In this document: one piece after another, positions 8,887-18,140 of the stretch
Layout: each line of letters starts with the position of its first letter
Position numbering within the stretch: the first letter of the stretch is position 1
Assembly (NCBI RefSeq): GCF_020055675.1
Contig: NZ_JAIPUS010000006.1
Coordinates: 83,456 to 147,455, forward strand
Source of the DNA: Marivita sp.
GTDB lineage: Bacteria > Pseudomonadota > Alphaproteobacteria > Rhodobacterales > Rhodobacteraceae
DNA: 64,000 bases
Reading direction: 5' to 3'
Program-made: the position numbers and the translations under genes
Notes under the pieces: generated by a model
The model's database searches: none
Seen by the model: only the letters and a program-made list of their open reading frames with translations
Told to the model about the DNA's origin: nothing

Positions 8887-10371
8887 TTACCACCATTGGG
8901 CGGGTTTCGCCACAAACCCGGCCGCGCGTTCCAGAGCGTAGGCGGTGTTCAGCAAATCGCCCTCTTCCCACGGCCGGCCGATCAGTTGCAGACCAAGCGG
9001 CAGCCCGGTGGTGTCCAGCCCGACCGGAACAGATATGCCGGGCAGCCCGGCAAGGTTCACGGTGACGGTGAACACGTCATTGAGATACATCTGGACCGGA
9101 TCATCCTGCTTGCGGCCCAGTTCGAACGCCGCCGAGGGGGTGGCGGGTGTCAGGATCGCGTCGACGCCCTGGGCGAAGACATCCTCGAAGTCCTTCTTGA
9201 TGAGCGTGCGAACCTTGCGGGCCCGGTTGTAATAGGCGTCGTAAAAGCCGGCCGACAGCACATATGTGCCGACCATCACGCGGCGTTGCACTTCGGGGCC
9301 AAAGCCTTCGGCGCGAGTCTTCTCGTACATCTCGGTGATGCCGTCGCCCTGGGACAGCTTGGCGCGATGGCCATAGCGCACGCCGTCATAGCGCGCGAGG
9401 TTCGACGACGCCTCGGCGGGCGCGATGACGTAATAGGCGGGCAACGCGTATTTTGTATGCGGCAAGGAGATATCCTTCACCACGGCGCCCGCGTCCTCGA
9501 GCATCTTGCGGCCCTCGGCCCAAAGCGCCGCGATCTCGTCGGGCATCCCGTCCATCGTGTATTCGCGCGGGATGCCGATGGTCTTGCCGCGGATGTCGCC
9601 GGTCAGCATCGCCTCGAAGTTGGGCACGGGCAAATCGGCGCTGGTGCTGTCCTTGGGATCATGGCCGCACATCGCCTCAAGCATGATCGCGGCGTCGCGC
9701 ACATCCTTGGTCATCGGGCCGGCCTGGTCCAGCGACGAGGCGAAGGCAACGATGCCCCAGCGCGAGCAGCGGCCATAGGTGGGCTTGATGCCGGTAATGC
9801 CGGTGAAGGCGGCGGGCTGGCGGATCGACCCGCCGGTGTCGGTGCCGGTGGCAGCGAGGCAGAGGTCAGCGGCGACGGCAGCGGCCGACCCACCGGACGA
9901 GCCGCCCGGCGTGAGCGCGGTGTCGTCCCCATTGCGCCGCCACGGATTGACCGCGTTGCCATAGGTCGAGGTTTCGTTGCTGCTTCCCATGGCAAACTCG
10001 TCCATGTTGAGCTTGCCCAGCATCACCGCGCCGGCATCGAACAGCTTGCCTGACACGGTGCTTTCGTATTCGGGTGTGAAGCCGTTCAGAATCGCGCTGG
10101 CGGCCTGGCTTGGCACGCCCTTGGTGCAGAACAGGTCCTTGATGCCAAGCGGGATGCCGCAAAGGTCGGGTGCGTCGCCGGCCTTGATCCGGTCATCGGC
10201 GGATTTGGCCTGGCCAATCGCCACTTCGGGCGTCTTGTGCACGACCGCGCCCAGGGTCACGGCACGGTCCACCGCCGACAGGCAGGCTTCGGTCAAGTCG
10301 ACGCTGGTCACGTCCCCCTTGCGCAGCGCGTCGCGGGCTTCGGAAATCTTGAGCTTGCTCAGGTCGGTCAT
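8887..10371 (-). CDS. gatA: Asp-tRNA(Asn)/Glu-tRNA(Gln) amidotransferase subunit A
   Basis: A 494-residue amidase-signature protein. The catalytic Lys is in [11 protein letters not shown] (near 78), and the Ser pair lies in [14 protein letters not shown] and in [10 protein letters not shown] (near 180). It starts [16 protein letters not shown] at 10371, overlapping the gatC stop by one base (TAATG). GatA hydrolyses glutamine and feeds ammonia to GatB, converting misacylated Asp-tRNA(Asn) or Glu-tRNA(Gln). gatB is not in the window. Two envelope genes follow in the same operon. Confidence 0.97.
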   Translation of the reverse strand: MTDLSKLKISEARDALRKGDVTSVDLTEACLSAVDRAVTLGAVVHKTPEVAIGQAKSADDRIKAGDAPDLCGIPLGIKDLFCTKGVPSQAASAILNGFTPEYESTVSGKLFDAGAVMLGKLNMDEFAMGSSNETSTYGNAVNPWRRNGDDTALTPGGSSGGSAAAVAADLCLAATGTDTGGSIRQPAAFTGITGIKPTYGRCSRWGIVAFASSLDQAGPMTKDVRDAAIMLEAMCGHDPKDSTSADLPVPNFEAMLTGDIRGKTIGIPREYTMDGMPDEIAALWAEGRKMLEDAGAVVKDISLPHTKYALPAYYVIAPAEASSNLARYDGVRYGHRAKLSQGDGITEMYEKTRAEGFGPEVQRRVMVGTYVLSAGFYDAYYNRARKVRTLIKKDFEDVFAQGVDAILTPATPSAAFELGRKQDDPVQMYLNDVFTVTVNLAGLPGISVPVGLDTTGLPLGLQLIGRPWEEGDLLNTAYALERAAGFVAKPAQWW

Positions 10372-10658
10372 TATTCCACCACCTTCGGAACCGCGAAAAA
10401 CCCTTCGCGCGCGTCGGGGGCGTTGGCCAGGACCTTGTCCTGCATGCCGCCGTCGGTCACCCCGTCCTCGCGCCGCTTGAGCCGCATCGGTTCCACGCTG
10501 ACCATCGGCTCGACGCCGTCGACATCGACCTCGTTCAGCTGCTCGATAAAGCCGAGAATATTCGAGAATTCCTGTGCCAGCGCGGGCAGCGCATCGTCTT
10601 CGACACGGATGCGCGCAAGCTTGGCCACACGGGCGGCGGTTTCGGTATCGATGGACAT
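10371..10658 (-). CDS. gatC: Asp-tRNA(Asn)/Glu-tRNA(Gln) amidotransferase subunit C
   Basis: A 95-residue protein starting [17 protein letters not shown], with the family pattern of an N-terminal helix, the [19 protein letters not shown] segment and a C-terminal [11 protein letters not shown]. It acts as the belt that joins GatA and GatB. It is first in the operon, coupled to gatA through a one-base overlap. Confidence 0.96.
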   Translation of the reverse strand: MSIDTETAARVAKLARIRVEDDALPALAQEFSNILGFIEQLNEVDVDGVEPMVSVEPMRLKRREDGVTDGGMQDKVLANAPDAREGFFAVPKVVE

Positions 10659-10696
10659 GAGGCACCCTTCGGATCGCGATACAGACTGTCAACCTG

Positions 10697-10725
10697 CCTT
10701 TAGCGGTCCGGGATGAGGGGTTCAA
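10697..10725 (-). promoter_or_regulatory. Candidate sigma-70 promoter of gatC
   Basis: On the minus strand a -35 TTGAAC (10725-10720) and a -10-like TAAAGG (10702-10697) are 17 bases apart. They lie between the bchJ stop and the gatC start, about 40 bases before the ATG. The -35 is good and the -10 weak. Prediction by eye only. Confidence 0.35.
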
Positions 10726-10743
10726 GTGGAAGCGATGCGGCCG

Positions 10744-11334
10744 TCACCCGCGCGTGACCACGAACCGGCAGGCGCCGTGCCCGGTGACGGCGCAGCAGGC
10801 GGTTTCCGTGCAACGGCAGTCGGGCGCGACAAGGGTTTGGTAGAGCTGGGTGAAAACCGCGGAATGCCAATGGCAGAGCGGTATCGGGCTGTGTTCGCCG
10901 CGCACGATGGGGTTCTGCGCAATTTCAAACACCCAGGGCGTGACGACCCGGAAATGGCCGGAACCTGCAAAGGTCCAGGCGTGTTTGGCAATTGCCCTGG
11001 ACAGGGCGCGCGCCGCCAAACCCGCCGGCAGCGCCCTGAGGGCGCGCTGTGCAAGGACGGGGATGCGATGCGCGAGGATATACCGGGCCGTCGCGTGCCC
11101 GGCCTCGGACGCCAACAGCGGCGCCATTTCAGGCGCGTCACGGCGCAAGGCCTGATGCAGGCGCGCCGCTTGGCCCTCGGGGATCATCTGCGACCCGTCC
11201 GGCACCATGTCCACGCCCGCATCGGCCAGCATCCGCGCGACTTGCGCCTGCCCACCGATGCCTTCGATCTGCGGCAGAAGCTGCAAGATGGCGTTGGGAC
11301 CGATCACGCCTTCGGTCTGCACCCCGTCAGACAT
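10744..11334 (-). CDS. bchJ: BchJ, bacteriochlorophyll biosynthesis 4-vinyl reductase family protein
   Basis: A 196-residue protein starting [20 protein letters not shown]. The central LALLPAG region and a C-terminal Cys-rich block ([19 protein letters not shown]) match the 4VR (V4R-like) fold of BchJ. BchJ was named a divinyl 8-vinyl reductase; later work assigns that step mainly to BciA/BciB/COR and leaves BchJ with a support or substrate-handling role. Its start overlaps the end of bchE by eight bases, so the pair is translationally coupled. Photosynthesis-type regulation comes from the bchE promoter. Confidence 0.9.
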   Translation of the reverse strand: MSDGVQTEGVIGPNAILQLLPQIEGIGGQAQVARMLADAGVDMVPDGSQMIPEGQAARLHQALRRDAPEMAPLLASEAGHATARYILAHRIPVLAQRALRALPAGLAARALSRAIAKHAWTFAGSGHFRVVTPWVFEIAQNPIVRGEHSPIPLCHWHSAVFTQLYQTLVAPDCRCTETACCAVTGHGACRFVVTRG

Positions 11335-12991
11335 CTTCCATTTGCTGCGTTCCGCCACCGCAGGCCTTTACCTCGGCCCCGTTTGGCATCTTGAAGCTTT
11401 GTGTCCGATCGGCCGACCGCTCTTTCATTTGCGCCTTCACCGCTTCGCGCCGTTCGGCCGCCTTGGCGGCCTTGTCAGCGCTGGCCTCCCAATCCTCCAT
11501 CTGCGCCTCGGCGATGGTCCGGGTCTCGTCGAAGTGGAAATCGAGGTTGTTCTTCGATTGCGGCCCGGTATAGCCGACCTTGCCCAGATCATAGAAGGTG
11601 CGCGCAAAGCCCGCTTTCAGGAAGGCCTTGAGACAGCCCAGCAGGTAGCGCCGCCGGAACCCGGTGCCGCGCCACGGGTAATGGAACAGCGCCTTGCGCA
11701 TGTAGAAGCGACGGTAATTCTTCATCACGCCGTCCAGCAATTCGCCCCGCTCCATCGCGGCCGGCTTCATGATCGGCGTGACAAAGTTGTAGCGCGAGAA
11801 GTCGAAGACCTCGACCTTGTCCTTCAAGTCCTGGAACAGCGGTGTAAAGGGCCACGGCGTATACATCGCCCAGTTCGCCAGATCCGGCTGCCAGTCCCAC
11901 GCCATCTGGAAGGTCTCTTCCAGCGTTTCGGCGGTCTCATTGTCCAGACCCACGATGAATTGCGCCTCGACAAGGATATCCGCCTCGCGCAACAGGCGCA
12001 CCGCTTCCTTGTTCTCGGCGACGGTGGTTTCCTTGTTGAACTGGTCCAGCTTCATCTGCGCCGCCGCTTCGGTGCCCAGTGACACATGTACCAGCCCCGC
12101 CTTGCGGTAGAACTTGAGCAGATCGCGGTCGCGGTAGATGTCGGTCACGCGGGTGTTGATGCCCCATTTGACCTTGTCGGGCAGGCCGCGGTCGATCAGT
12201 TCCTGGCAGAAGGCGACGAATTTCTTCTTGTTGATCGACGGTTCCTCGTCGGCAAGGATGAAGAAGCCGACGCCGTGATTTTCGACCAGGTCCTCGATCT
12301 CGTCCACCACGTCCTTGGGGTCGCGCACGCGGTAATCGCGCCAGAACTTCCACTGCGAACAGAAGGAACAGGTGAACGGACAGCCGCGTGCAAGGTTGGG
12401 GATCGCGACGCGCGTGTTCAGCGGGATGTAGATGTATTTCGACCATTCCAGAACGGTCCAGTCCGGCTTGATCTTGGTCAGGTCCTTGACCGTGCTCGCC
12501 GCCGGGGTCGCGACGATCCGGTCACCGTCCTGGAATGCCAGACCCTTGATCTTGTGCTTGTCGGCAGGCCAGCGCCCGTCCTCGATGGCGAGCATCAGCT
12601 CGGTGCAGATCTCCTCGCCCTCGCCGCGCACGATGACGTCGACCCAGGGCGCCTCGGACAGGACCTGCTTGTACATGAAGGTGGCATGCACGCCGCCCAG
12701 CATCCGCACCGCGTCGGGCACTACGTCCTTGGCGACCTTGAGCACATCCTCGGCCCGGTAGATCGACGGCGTGATCGCAGTGACACCGACCACATCGGGC
12801 TGAATGTCTTCCATTTGCTTCGCCAGATCGGCATCCGAGAGATTGTCGGTCATCGCATCGACAAAATGGATGTCATCGAATCCGGCCTGCCGCAGGTGGC
12901 CCGACAGGTAGGCGACCCAGGCCGGTGGCCAGGTGCCCGCGATCTCTGCGCCGCCGGAGCGGTAATTCGGGTGGACAAACAAGATGCGCAT
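11327..12991 (-). CDS. bchE: Mg-protoporphyrin IX monomethyl ester oxidative cyclase, anaerobic
   Basis: A 554-residue B12-binding radical SAM enzyme. Residues 1-150 form the cobalamin-binding domain ([30 protein letters not shown]). The radical SAM cluster motif CPFTCSFC lies near 203-211, after NLARG. Oxygen-independent closure of the isocyclic ring (water-derived oxygen) gives protochlorophyllide in bacteriochlorophyll synthesis. The C-terminal region [30 protein letters not shown] is typical of BchE. It leads bchE-bchJ. No other photosynthesis genes are in the window, so the pair is separated from any main photosynthesis cluster, at least on this side. Confidence 0.95.
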   Translation of the reverse strand: MRILFVHPNYRSGGAEIAGTWPPAWVAYLSGHLRQAGFDDIHFVDAMTDNLSDADLAKQMEDIQPDVVGVTAITPSIYRAEDVLKVAKDVVPDAVRMLGGVHATFMYKQVLSEAPWVDVIVRGEGEEICTELMLAIEDGRWPADKHKIKGLAFQDGDRIVATPAASTVKDLTKIKPDWTVLEWSKYIYIPLNTRVAIPNLARGCPFTCSFCSQWKFWRDYRVRDPKDVVDEIEDLVENHGVGFFILADEEPSINKKKFVAFCQELIDRGLPDKVKWGINTRVTDIYRDRDLLKFYRKAGLVHVSLGTEAAAQMKLDQFNKETTVAENKEAVRLLREADILVEAQFIVGLDNETAETLEETFQMAWDWQPDLANWAMYTPWPFTPLFQDLKDKVEVFDFSRYNFVTPIMKPAAMERGELLDGVMKNYRRFYMRKALFHYPWRGTGFRRRYLLGCLKAFLKAGFARTFYDLGKVGYTGPQSKNNLDFHFDETRTIAEAQMEDWEASADKAAKAAERREAVKAQMKERSADRTQSFKMPNGAEVKACGGGTQQMEDV

Positions 12992-13008
12992 GACGGGTCT
13001 CCCTGATG

Positions 13009-13051
13009 TGTCACTTCAAGTTGACATATTGATTGTCCATTTTGATTGACA
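13009..13051. promoter_or_regulatory. Two PpsR/CrtJ-type TGT-N12-ACA sites upstream of bchE
   Basis: Two 18-base sites fit the PpsR/CrtJ consensus TGT-N12-ACA exactly. Site 1 is 13009-13026 (TGTCACTTCAAGTTGACA) and site 2 is 13034-13051 (TGTCCATTTTGATTGACA). They are separated by seven bases, close to the paired arrangement bound cooperatively by this redox/light repressor. They start 18 bases upstream of the bchE ATG. The divergent hydrolase gene at 13131 could be affected too. Confidence 0.8.
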
Positions 13052-13059
13052 CAGATCAA
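13046..13059. promoter_or_regulatory. FNR/FnrL-like box upstream of bchE
   Basis: TTGACACAGATCAA matches the FNR consensus TTGAT-N4-ATCAA with one mismatch. It overlaps the second TGT-N12-ACA site by six bases. FnrL control of bchE is established in Rhodobacter species, so oxygen-dependent induction of the anaerobic cyclase is a sensible reading. Confidence 0.65.
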
Positions 13060-13130
13060 ACCGCAGTGACCTCTTTTCGGCGGTGTTGGGTGTGCTAGCC
13101 TGCGCCTGATCTGGAGAAAGGAAATATGGA

Positions 13131-13823
13131 ATGAATATCATTTGGCTGGGCCACGCGGGATTCCGCATCGAGATTGGTGATCAGGTGCTGCTGATCGACC
13201 CGTGGCTGAACGGCAATCCGATGATGGAAGGGCAGGATCATGGCGCCGCCGTTGCGGGTGCGACGCATATCCTCGTGACACATGGGCATTTCGACCACAC
13301 CAACGGCGTCGCGGAATTGTCCAGAAACACCGGCGCGCCCCTGTCAGGGATCGTCGAGCTGGCCGGGCGGCTGCACGCCGATGGCGCGGTCGAGGGACAT
13401 GCCTTCAACAAGGGCGGGACGATCACGCTGGGCAATGTGGCGGTGACGCTGGTGCCTGCCTCGCACTCATCAACAATGCCTGTGGACGGCCGCAGCGCTT
13501 ATATGGGCATGGAAACCGGCTTTGTCATTCGCGGCGAAGGCCGCACGATCTATGTCTCGGGCGACACCTCGATCATGGCCGACATGGACTGGATCGGGGA
13601 CCTTTACAAACCCGATATCGGCATTCTTTCAGCGGGGGGGTACTATACCATGGATATGGCCGGGGTCGCCTATGCGGCAAAGCGCTATTTCAACTTCAAG
13701 ACGCTGGTTCCCTGTCACTACCGCACCTTCCCGGCACTCGAACAATCCGCCGAAGGGCTGATCCGCGCTCTGCCCGATGTGGACGTGATCGAACCACAAG
13801 TGATGCAGCCGATCGCGCTCTGA
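13131..13823 (+). CDS. UPF0173-type metal-dependent hydrolase (metallo-beta-lactamase fold)
   Basis: A 230-residue protein starting MNIIWLGHAGFRIEI. The metal-binding motif THGHFDHTNG lies near residue 50, with further ligands in ASHSST, SGDTSIMADM and PCHYRTFP. This is the UPF0173/YtkL group of metallo-beta-lactamase-fold hydrolases, with two metal ions and unknown physiological substrate. GGAGAAAGGA upstream supports the start. It is divergent from bchE and convergent with metY, ending just before a triple palindrome. Confidence 0.92.
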   Translation: MNIIWLGHAGFRIEIGDQVLLIDPWLNGNPMMEGQDHGAAVAGATHILVTHGHFDHTNGVAELSRNTGAPLSGIVELAGRLHADGAVEGHAFNKGGTITLGNVAVTLVPASHSSTMPVDGRSAYMGMETGFVIRGEGRTIYVSGDTSIMADMDWIGDLYKPDIGILSAGGYYTMDMAGVAYAAKRYFNFKTLVPCHYRTFPALEQSAEGLIRALPDVDVIEPQVMQPIAL

Positions 13824-13830
13824 TCCGGGG

Positions 13831-13898
13831 GCAAGCCTGTTCGAACAGGCTTGCCGCATTTTCGAAAATGCGGGCAAGGGCTTTCGAAAGCCCTTGCC
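13831..13898. repeat. Run of three TTCGAA-centred palindromes, probable bidirectional terminator
   Basis: Three perfect palindromes stand end to end between two convergent genes: 13831-13854 (arm GCAAGCCTGTTC), 13854-13873 (arm CCGCATTTTC) and 13873-13898 (arm GGCAAGGGCTTTC). All are centred on TCGA within TTCGAA. Each would fold as a hairpin in transcripts from either strand. There is no long T-tract. A second element of the same design lies at 16417-16482. Confidence 0.75.
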
Positions 13899-13900
13899 GC

Positions 13901-15190
13901 TCATCCTGCCGCGGACAGCGCCTGGTCGAGATCCGCGATCAGGTCTTTGGGATCCTCGATGCCGATGGAAATCCGCACCACGTTCGGCGCAGCCCCTGCC
14001 GCTATTTGCTGTTCCTCGGTCAACTGCCGATGCGTGGTCGAGGCGGAATGGATGACGAGGCTACGCGTATCGCCCAGGTTGGCGACATGGCTGAAGATCT
14101 CAAGCGACTCCACCAGCTTTACACAGGCGTCATAGCCGCCCTTGAGTGCCACGGTGAACAACCCGCCCGCGCCCTTGGGGCAAATCTTCTCGACACGGTG
14201 ATTATAGGGCGACGAGGGTAGCCCGGCATATGTCACCGCCTCGACCGCGTCATGGGTTTCCAGCCAACTTGCCACGGTCATCGCGTTCTCGACATGCTTC
14301 TGCATCCGCAACGACAGCGTCTCGATCCCCATCATCGTGTAATGCGCCGCCTGCGGATTCAACGTCATGCCCAGGTCACGCAGTCCGATGGCGATGCCAT
14401 GAAACGTAAAGGCGAGCGGGCCAAAGGTCTCGGCGAATTTCAGACCATGATAGGCCGGCTCGGGCTCGCTCAGCGACGGGAACTTGTCGGATGCGGTCCA
14501 GTCGAATTTACCCGAATCCACAACGCAGCCGCCCGTGACAGTGCCGTTGCCCGTGAGAAATTTGGTCATGGAATGCACAACCAGCGTGGCACCGTGTTCG
14601 ATCGGGCGACAGAGGTAGGGCGTCGCCGAGGTGTTGTCGACGATGAGCGGGATGCCGGCGTCATCGCTGATCCGCGCGATGGCGTCCAGATCGGTGATGT
14701 AGCCGCCCGGATTGGCGATGGATTCGCAGAACACCGCGCGGGTGTCGTCGTTGATCGCCGCTTTCACTGCATCCGGGTCGTCGAAATCCACGAAGGTCGC
14801 GGACCAGCCGAAGCGTCTGATCGTGTGGCTGAACTGCGTGACCGTCCCGCCGTAAAGGCGCGTCGACGCGACGATGTTCTTGCCCGGCCCCATCAGCGGA
14901 AACAGCGCCATGATCTGCGCCGCGTGTCCCGAAGAACAGCAGACCGCACCCGCCCCGCCCTCGAGCGTCGCCATGCGTTCCTGCAACGCGGCCACGGTCG
15001 GGTTGGTCAGACGCGAGTAAATATACCCCACCTCTTGCAGGTTGAAGAGCGCCGCCGCGTGATCGGCATCGCGAAACACGTAGGCCGTGGTCTGGTAGAT
15101 CGGCGTCTGCCGCGCACCGGTCGCCGGGTCCGGCCGCGCACCGGCGTGAATCTGTAGCGTGTCGAAGCCGTACTCGGGTCCGTCTGTCAT
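13901..15190 (-). CDS. metY: O-acetylhomoserine sulfhydrylase / aminocarboxypropyltransferase
   Basis: A 429-residue PLP enzyme of the Cys/Met metabolism family, starting MTDGPEYGFDTLQIHAGARP. Ring and phosphate contacts include SSGHAAQIMAL, ASTRLYGGTVTQF and DNTSATPYLCRP; the Schiff-base Lys is in HSMTKFLTGNG (near 208). The C-terminal TTHRQLTEEQQ...GAAPNVVRISIGIED is diagnostic of the O-acetylhomoserine group rather than cystathionine lyases. It makes homocysteine from O-acetylhomoserine and sulfide. AGAGGAAA precedes the ATG. It is divergent from the quinone oxidoreductase gene. I looked for a SAM-sensing riboswitch in the 210-base leader and could not support one. Confidence 0.95.
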   Translation of the reverse strand: MTDGPEYGFDTLQIHAGARPDPATGARQTPIYQTTAYVFRDADHAAALFNLQEVGYIYSRLTNPTVAALQERMATLEGGAGAVCCSSGHAAQIMALFPLMGPGKNIVASTRLYGGTVTQFSHTIRRFGWSATFVDFDDPDAVKAAINDDTRAVFCESIANPGGYITDLDAIARISDDAGIPLIVDNTSATPYLCRPIEHGATLVVHSMTKFLTGNGTVTGGCVVDSGKFDWTASDKFPSLSEPEPAYHGLKFAETFGPLAFTFHGIAIGLRDLGMTLNPQAAHYTMMGIETLSLRMQKHVENAMTVASWLETHDAVEAVTYAGLPSSPYNHRVEKICPKGAGGLFTVALKGGYDACVKLVESLEIFSHVANLGDTRSLVIHSASTTHRQLTEEQQIAAGAAPNVVRISIGIEDPKDLIADLDQALSAAG

Positions 15191-15400
15191 GGATCGTTTC
15201 CTCTTGGATGCTGCTGTTGCCCCAAGGATTAGGCCATCACGGGATGGCTCACAACTGTTCGTGCCGGGAAAGAATGACAACCCGACCCGCGCCCCGCCGA
15301 TGAAACCCGTGTTTTGCTCGCGGCACCTGCGGGCGAACAGCGTTCCGCGGGCTTGCAGTACCGGATTGTTCTGCGACACTCCAAGCAATCGAAACGCAAG

Positions 15401-16405
15401 ATGGACCAGCCCATGCCCCTCCCCGCCGAGATGACCGCAATCGAGATTTCACAGCCTGGCGGACCCGAGGTCCTGCGCCCCACGACGGTGGCGGTGCCGC
15501 ACCCGAAGGCCGGCGAGATCGTGATAAAGGTGGCCTGCGCCGGAGTGAACCGGCCCGATGCCCTGCAACGCGCAGGTGCCTATAATCCGCCGCCGGGCGC
15601 CTCGCCGCTTCCAGGATTGGAGGCGGCGGGCCACGTGGCGGCGGTCGGCCATGGCGTTTTCCGGTGGAAAGTCGGCGACGCGGTCACGGCGCTTTTGCCC
15701 GGAGGCGGCTATGCGGAATACGTCGCAACCAGCGCCGATCATGCGCTGCCGGTGCCGGATGGCATGGCGCTGGACCAGGCGGCCGCGCTCTGCGAGACGT
15801 TTTTCACCGTGTGGTCGAATGTCTTCAAACGCGGCGGCTTGCAGGCCGGGGAGCGGTTTCTCGTGCATGGCGGCTCAAGCGGAATCGGCACCACGGCGAT
15901 CCAGATGGCGTCCTTGCGCGGCGCCCGCGTGTTCACCACGGCGGGGTCCAAGGAAAAATGTGATGCCTGCCTTGAACTGGGCGCCGAAGCCGCGTGGAAT
16001 TATCGCGAGGTGGATTTCGTCGACAAGATGCGCGGGATGGGCGCCGCAGACGTGATTCTCGACATGGTGGGCGGCGATTACATATCGCGCAACCTCAAGT
16101 CGCTGGCAGAGGATGGCCGTCTGGTCCAGATCGCCTTTCTTCACGGATCCAAAGCGGAGGTGAATTTCGCGCCGATGATGATGAAGCGGCAGACGATCAC
16201 CGGTTCAACTTTGCGCCCTCAATCGGTTGCCGCCAAAGCCGCCATCGCGCGGGAGCTCGAGGCGGAGATCTGGCCGCATTTGGCTGCCGGACGGATCGGA
16301 CCCGTGATGGACAGCACCTTTGCCTTGGCGGACGCGGCGCAGGCGCATGCGCGCCTGGAAGGCTCCACCCATATCGGGAAAATCATTCTGAGCGTGACCG
16401 GCTGA
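15401..16405 (+). CDS. NAD(P)H-quinone oxidoreductase, zinc-free MDR family (QOR/PIG3-like)
   Basis: A 334-residue medium-chain reductase without the catalytic or structural zinc cysteines. The N-terminal part has MTAIEISQPGGPEVL and GVNRPDALQRAGAYNPP; the nucleotide-binding loop VHGGSSGIGTTAIQ begins near residue 155; DMVGGDYISRNL follows. The pattern GVNRPDxxQRxGxYPPPPGAS is typical of the PIG3-like quinone oxidoreductases, which reduce quinones with NADPH. The start at 15401 is the first ATG in a well-conserved position; 15413 is an alternative. It is convergent with glpK across a triple-palindrome element. Confidence 0.88.
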   Translation: MDQPMPLPAEMTAIEISQPGGPEVLRPTTVAVPHPKAGEIVIKVACAGVNRPDALQRAGAYNPPPGASPLPGLEAAGHVAAVGHGVFRWKVGDAVTALLPGGGYAEYVATSADHALPVPDGMALDQAAALCETFFTVWSNVFKRGGLQAGERFLVHGGSSGIGTTAIQMASLRGARVFTTAGSKEKCDACLELGAEAAWNYREVDFVDKMRGMGAADVILDMVGGDYISRNLKSLAEDGRLVQIAFLHGSKAEVNFAPMMMKRQTITGSTLRPQSVAAKAAIARELEAEIWPHLAAGRIGPVMDSTFALADAAQAHARLEGSTHIGKIILSVTG

Positions 16406-16416
16406 TACCGGGCTGC

Positions 16417-16482
16417 AAGAGCTTTCCAAAGCTCTTTTCACGCGGTTTCGAAACCGCGTTGCAAGCCGCTTCGAAGCGGCTT
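16417..16482. repeat. Second run of three palindromes, probable bidirectional terminator
   Basis: Between the convergent quinone oxidoreductase and glpK genes lie three hairpin-forming palindromes: 16417-16436 (arms AAGAGCTTT/AAAGCTCTT around CC), 16440-16459 (ACGCGGTTTC arm, perfect) and 16463-16482 (AAGCCGCTTC arm, perfect). The last two are centred on TCGA inside TTCGAA, as in the element at 13831-13898. The arms differ in sequence while the design is the same. Confidence 0.72.
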
Positions 16483-16498
16483 CCAACGCGTCCGAAGC

Positions 16499-18013
<1,515 letters not shown>

Positions 18014-18101
18014 GGGCAGCGAGCCTCCTCATGGTGACGTGCGATGTCGGTCCAGTTTTTCAGGACGCTGGGAAAGGATCAAACAGGAAAGGAATAAAGG
18101 G

Positions 18102-18130
18102 GATCGGGGCGCAACACGCGCGCCCCGATC
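18102..18130 (-). terminator. Perfect 11-bp hairpin between glpV and glpK
   Basis: Arms GATCGGGGCGC (18102-18112) and GCGCCCCGATC (18120-18130) pair perfectly around a seven-base loop. It begins about ten bases after the glpV stop. The following sequence on the minus strand is CCCCTTTATTCC, a poor T-tract, so partial termination or mRNA protection is more likely than full termination. Stem-loops after binding-protein genes commonly raise their expression over downstream genes. Confidence 0.65.
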
Positions 18131-18140
18131 GAAAGGCAAT

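Noticed and set aside
15191..15400. SAM-sensing riboswitch in the metY leader
   Set aside because: I looked for SAM-II, SAM/SAH-like conserved blocks on the minus strand and found only weak partial resemblance around CCGTGATGGCCTAA, not enough for a call. A covariance-model scan would decide.
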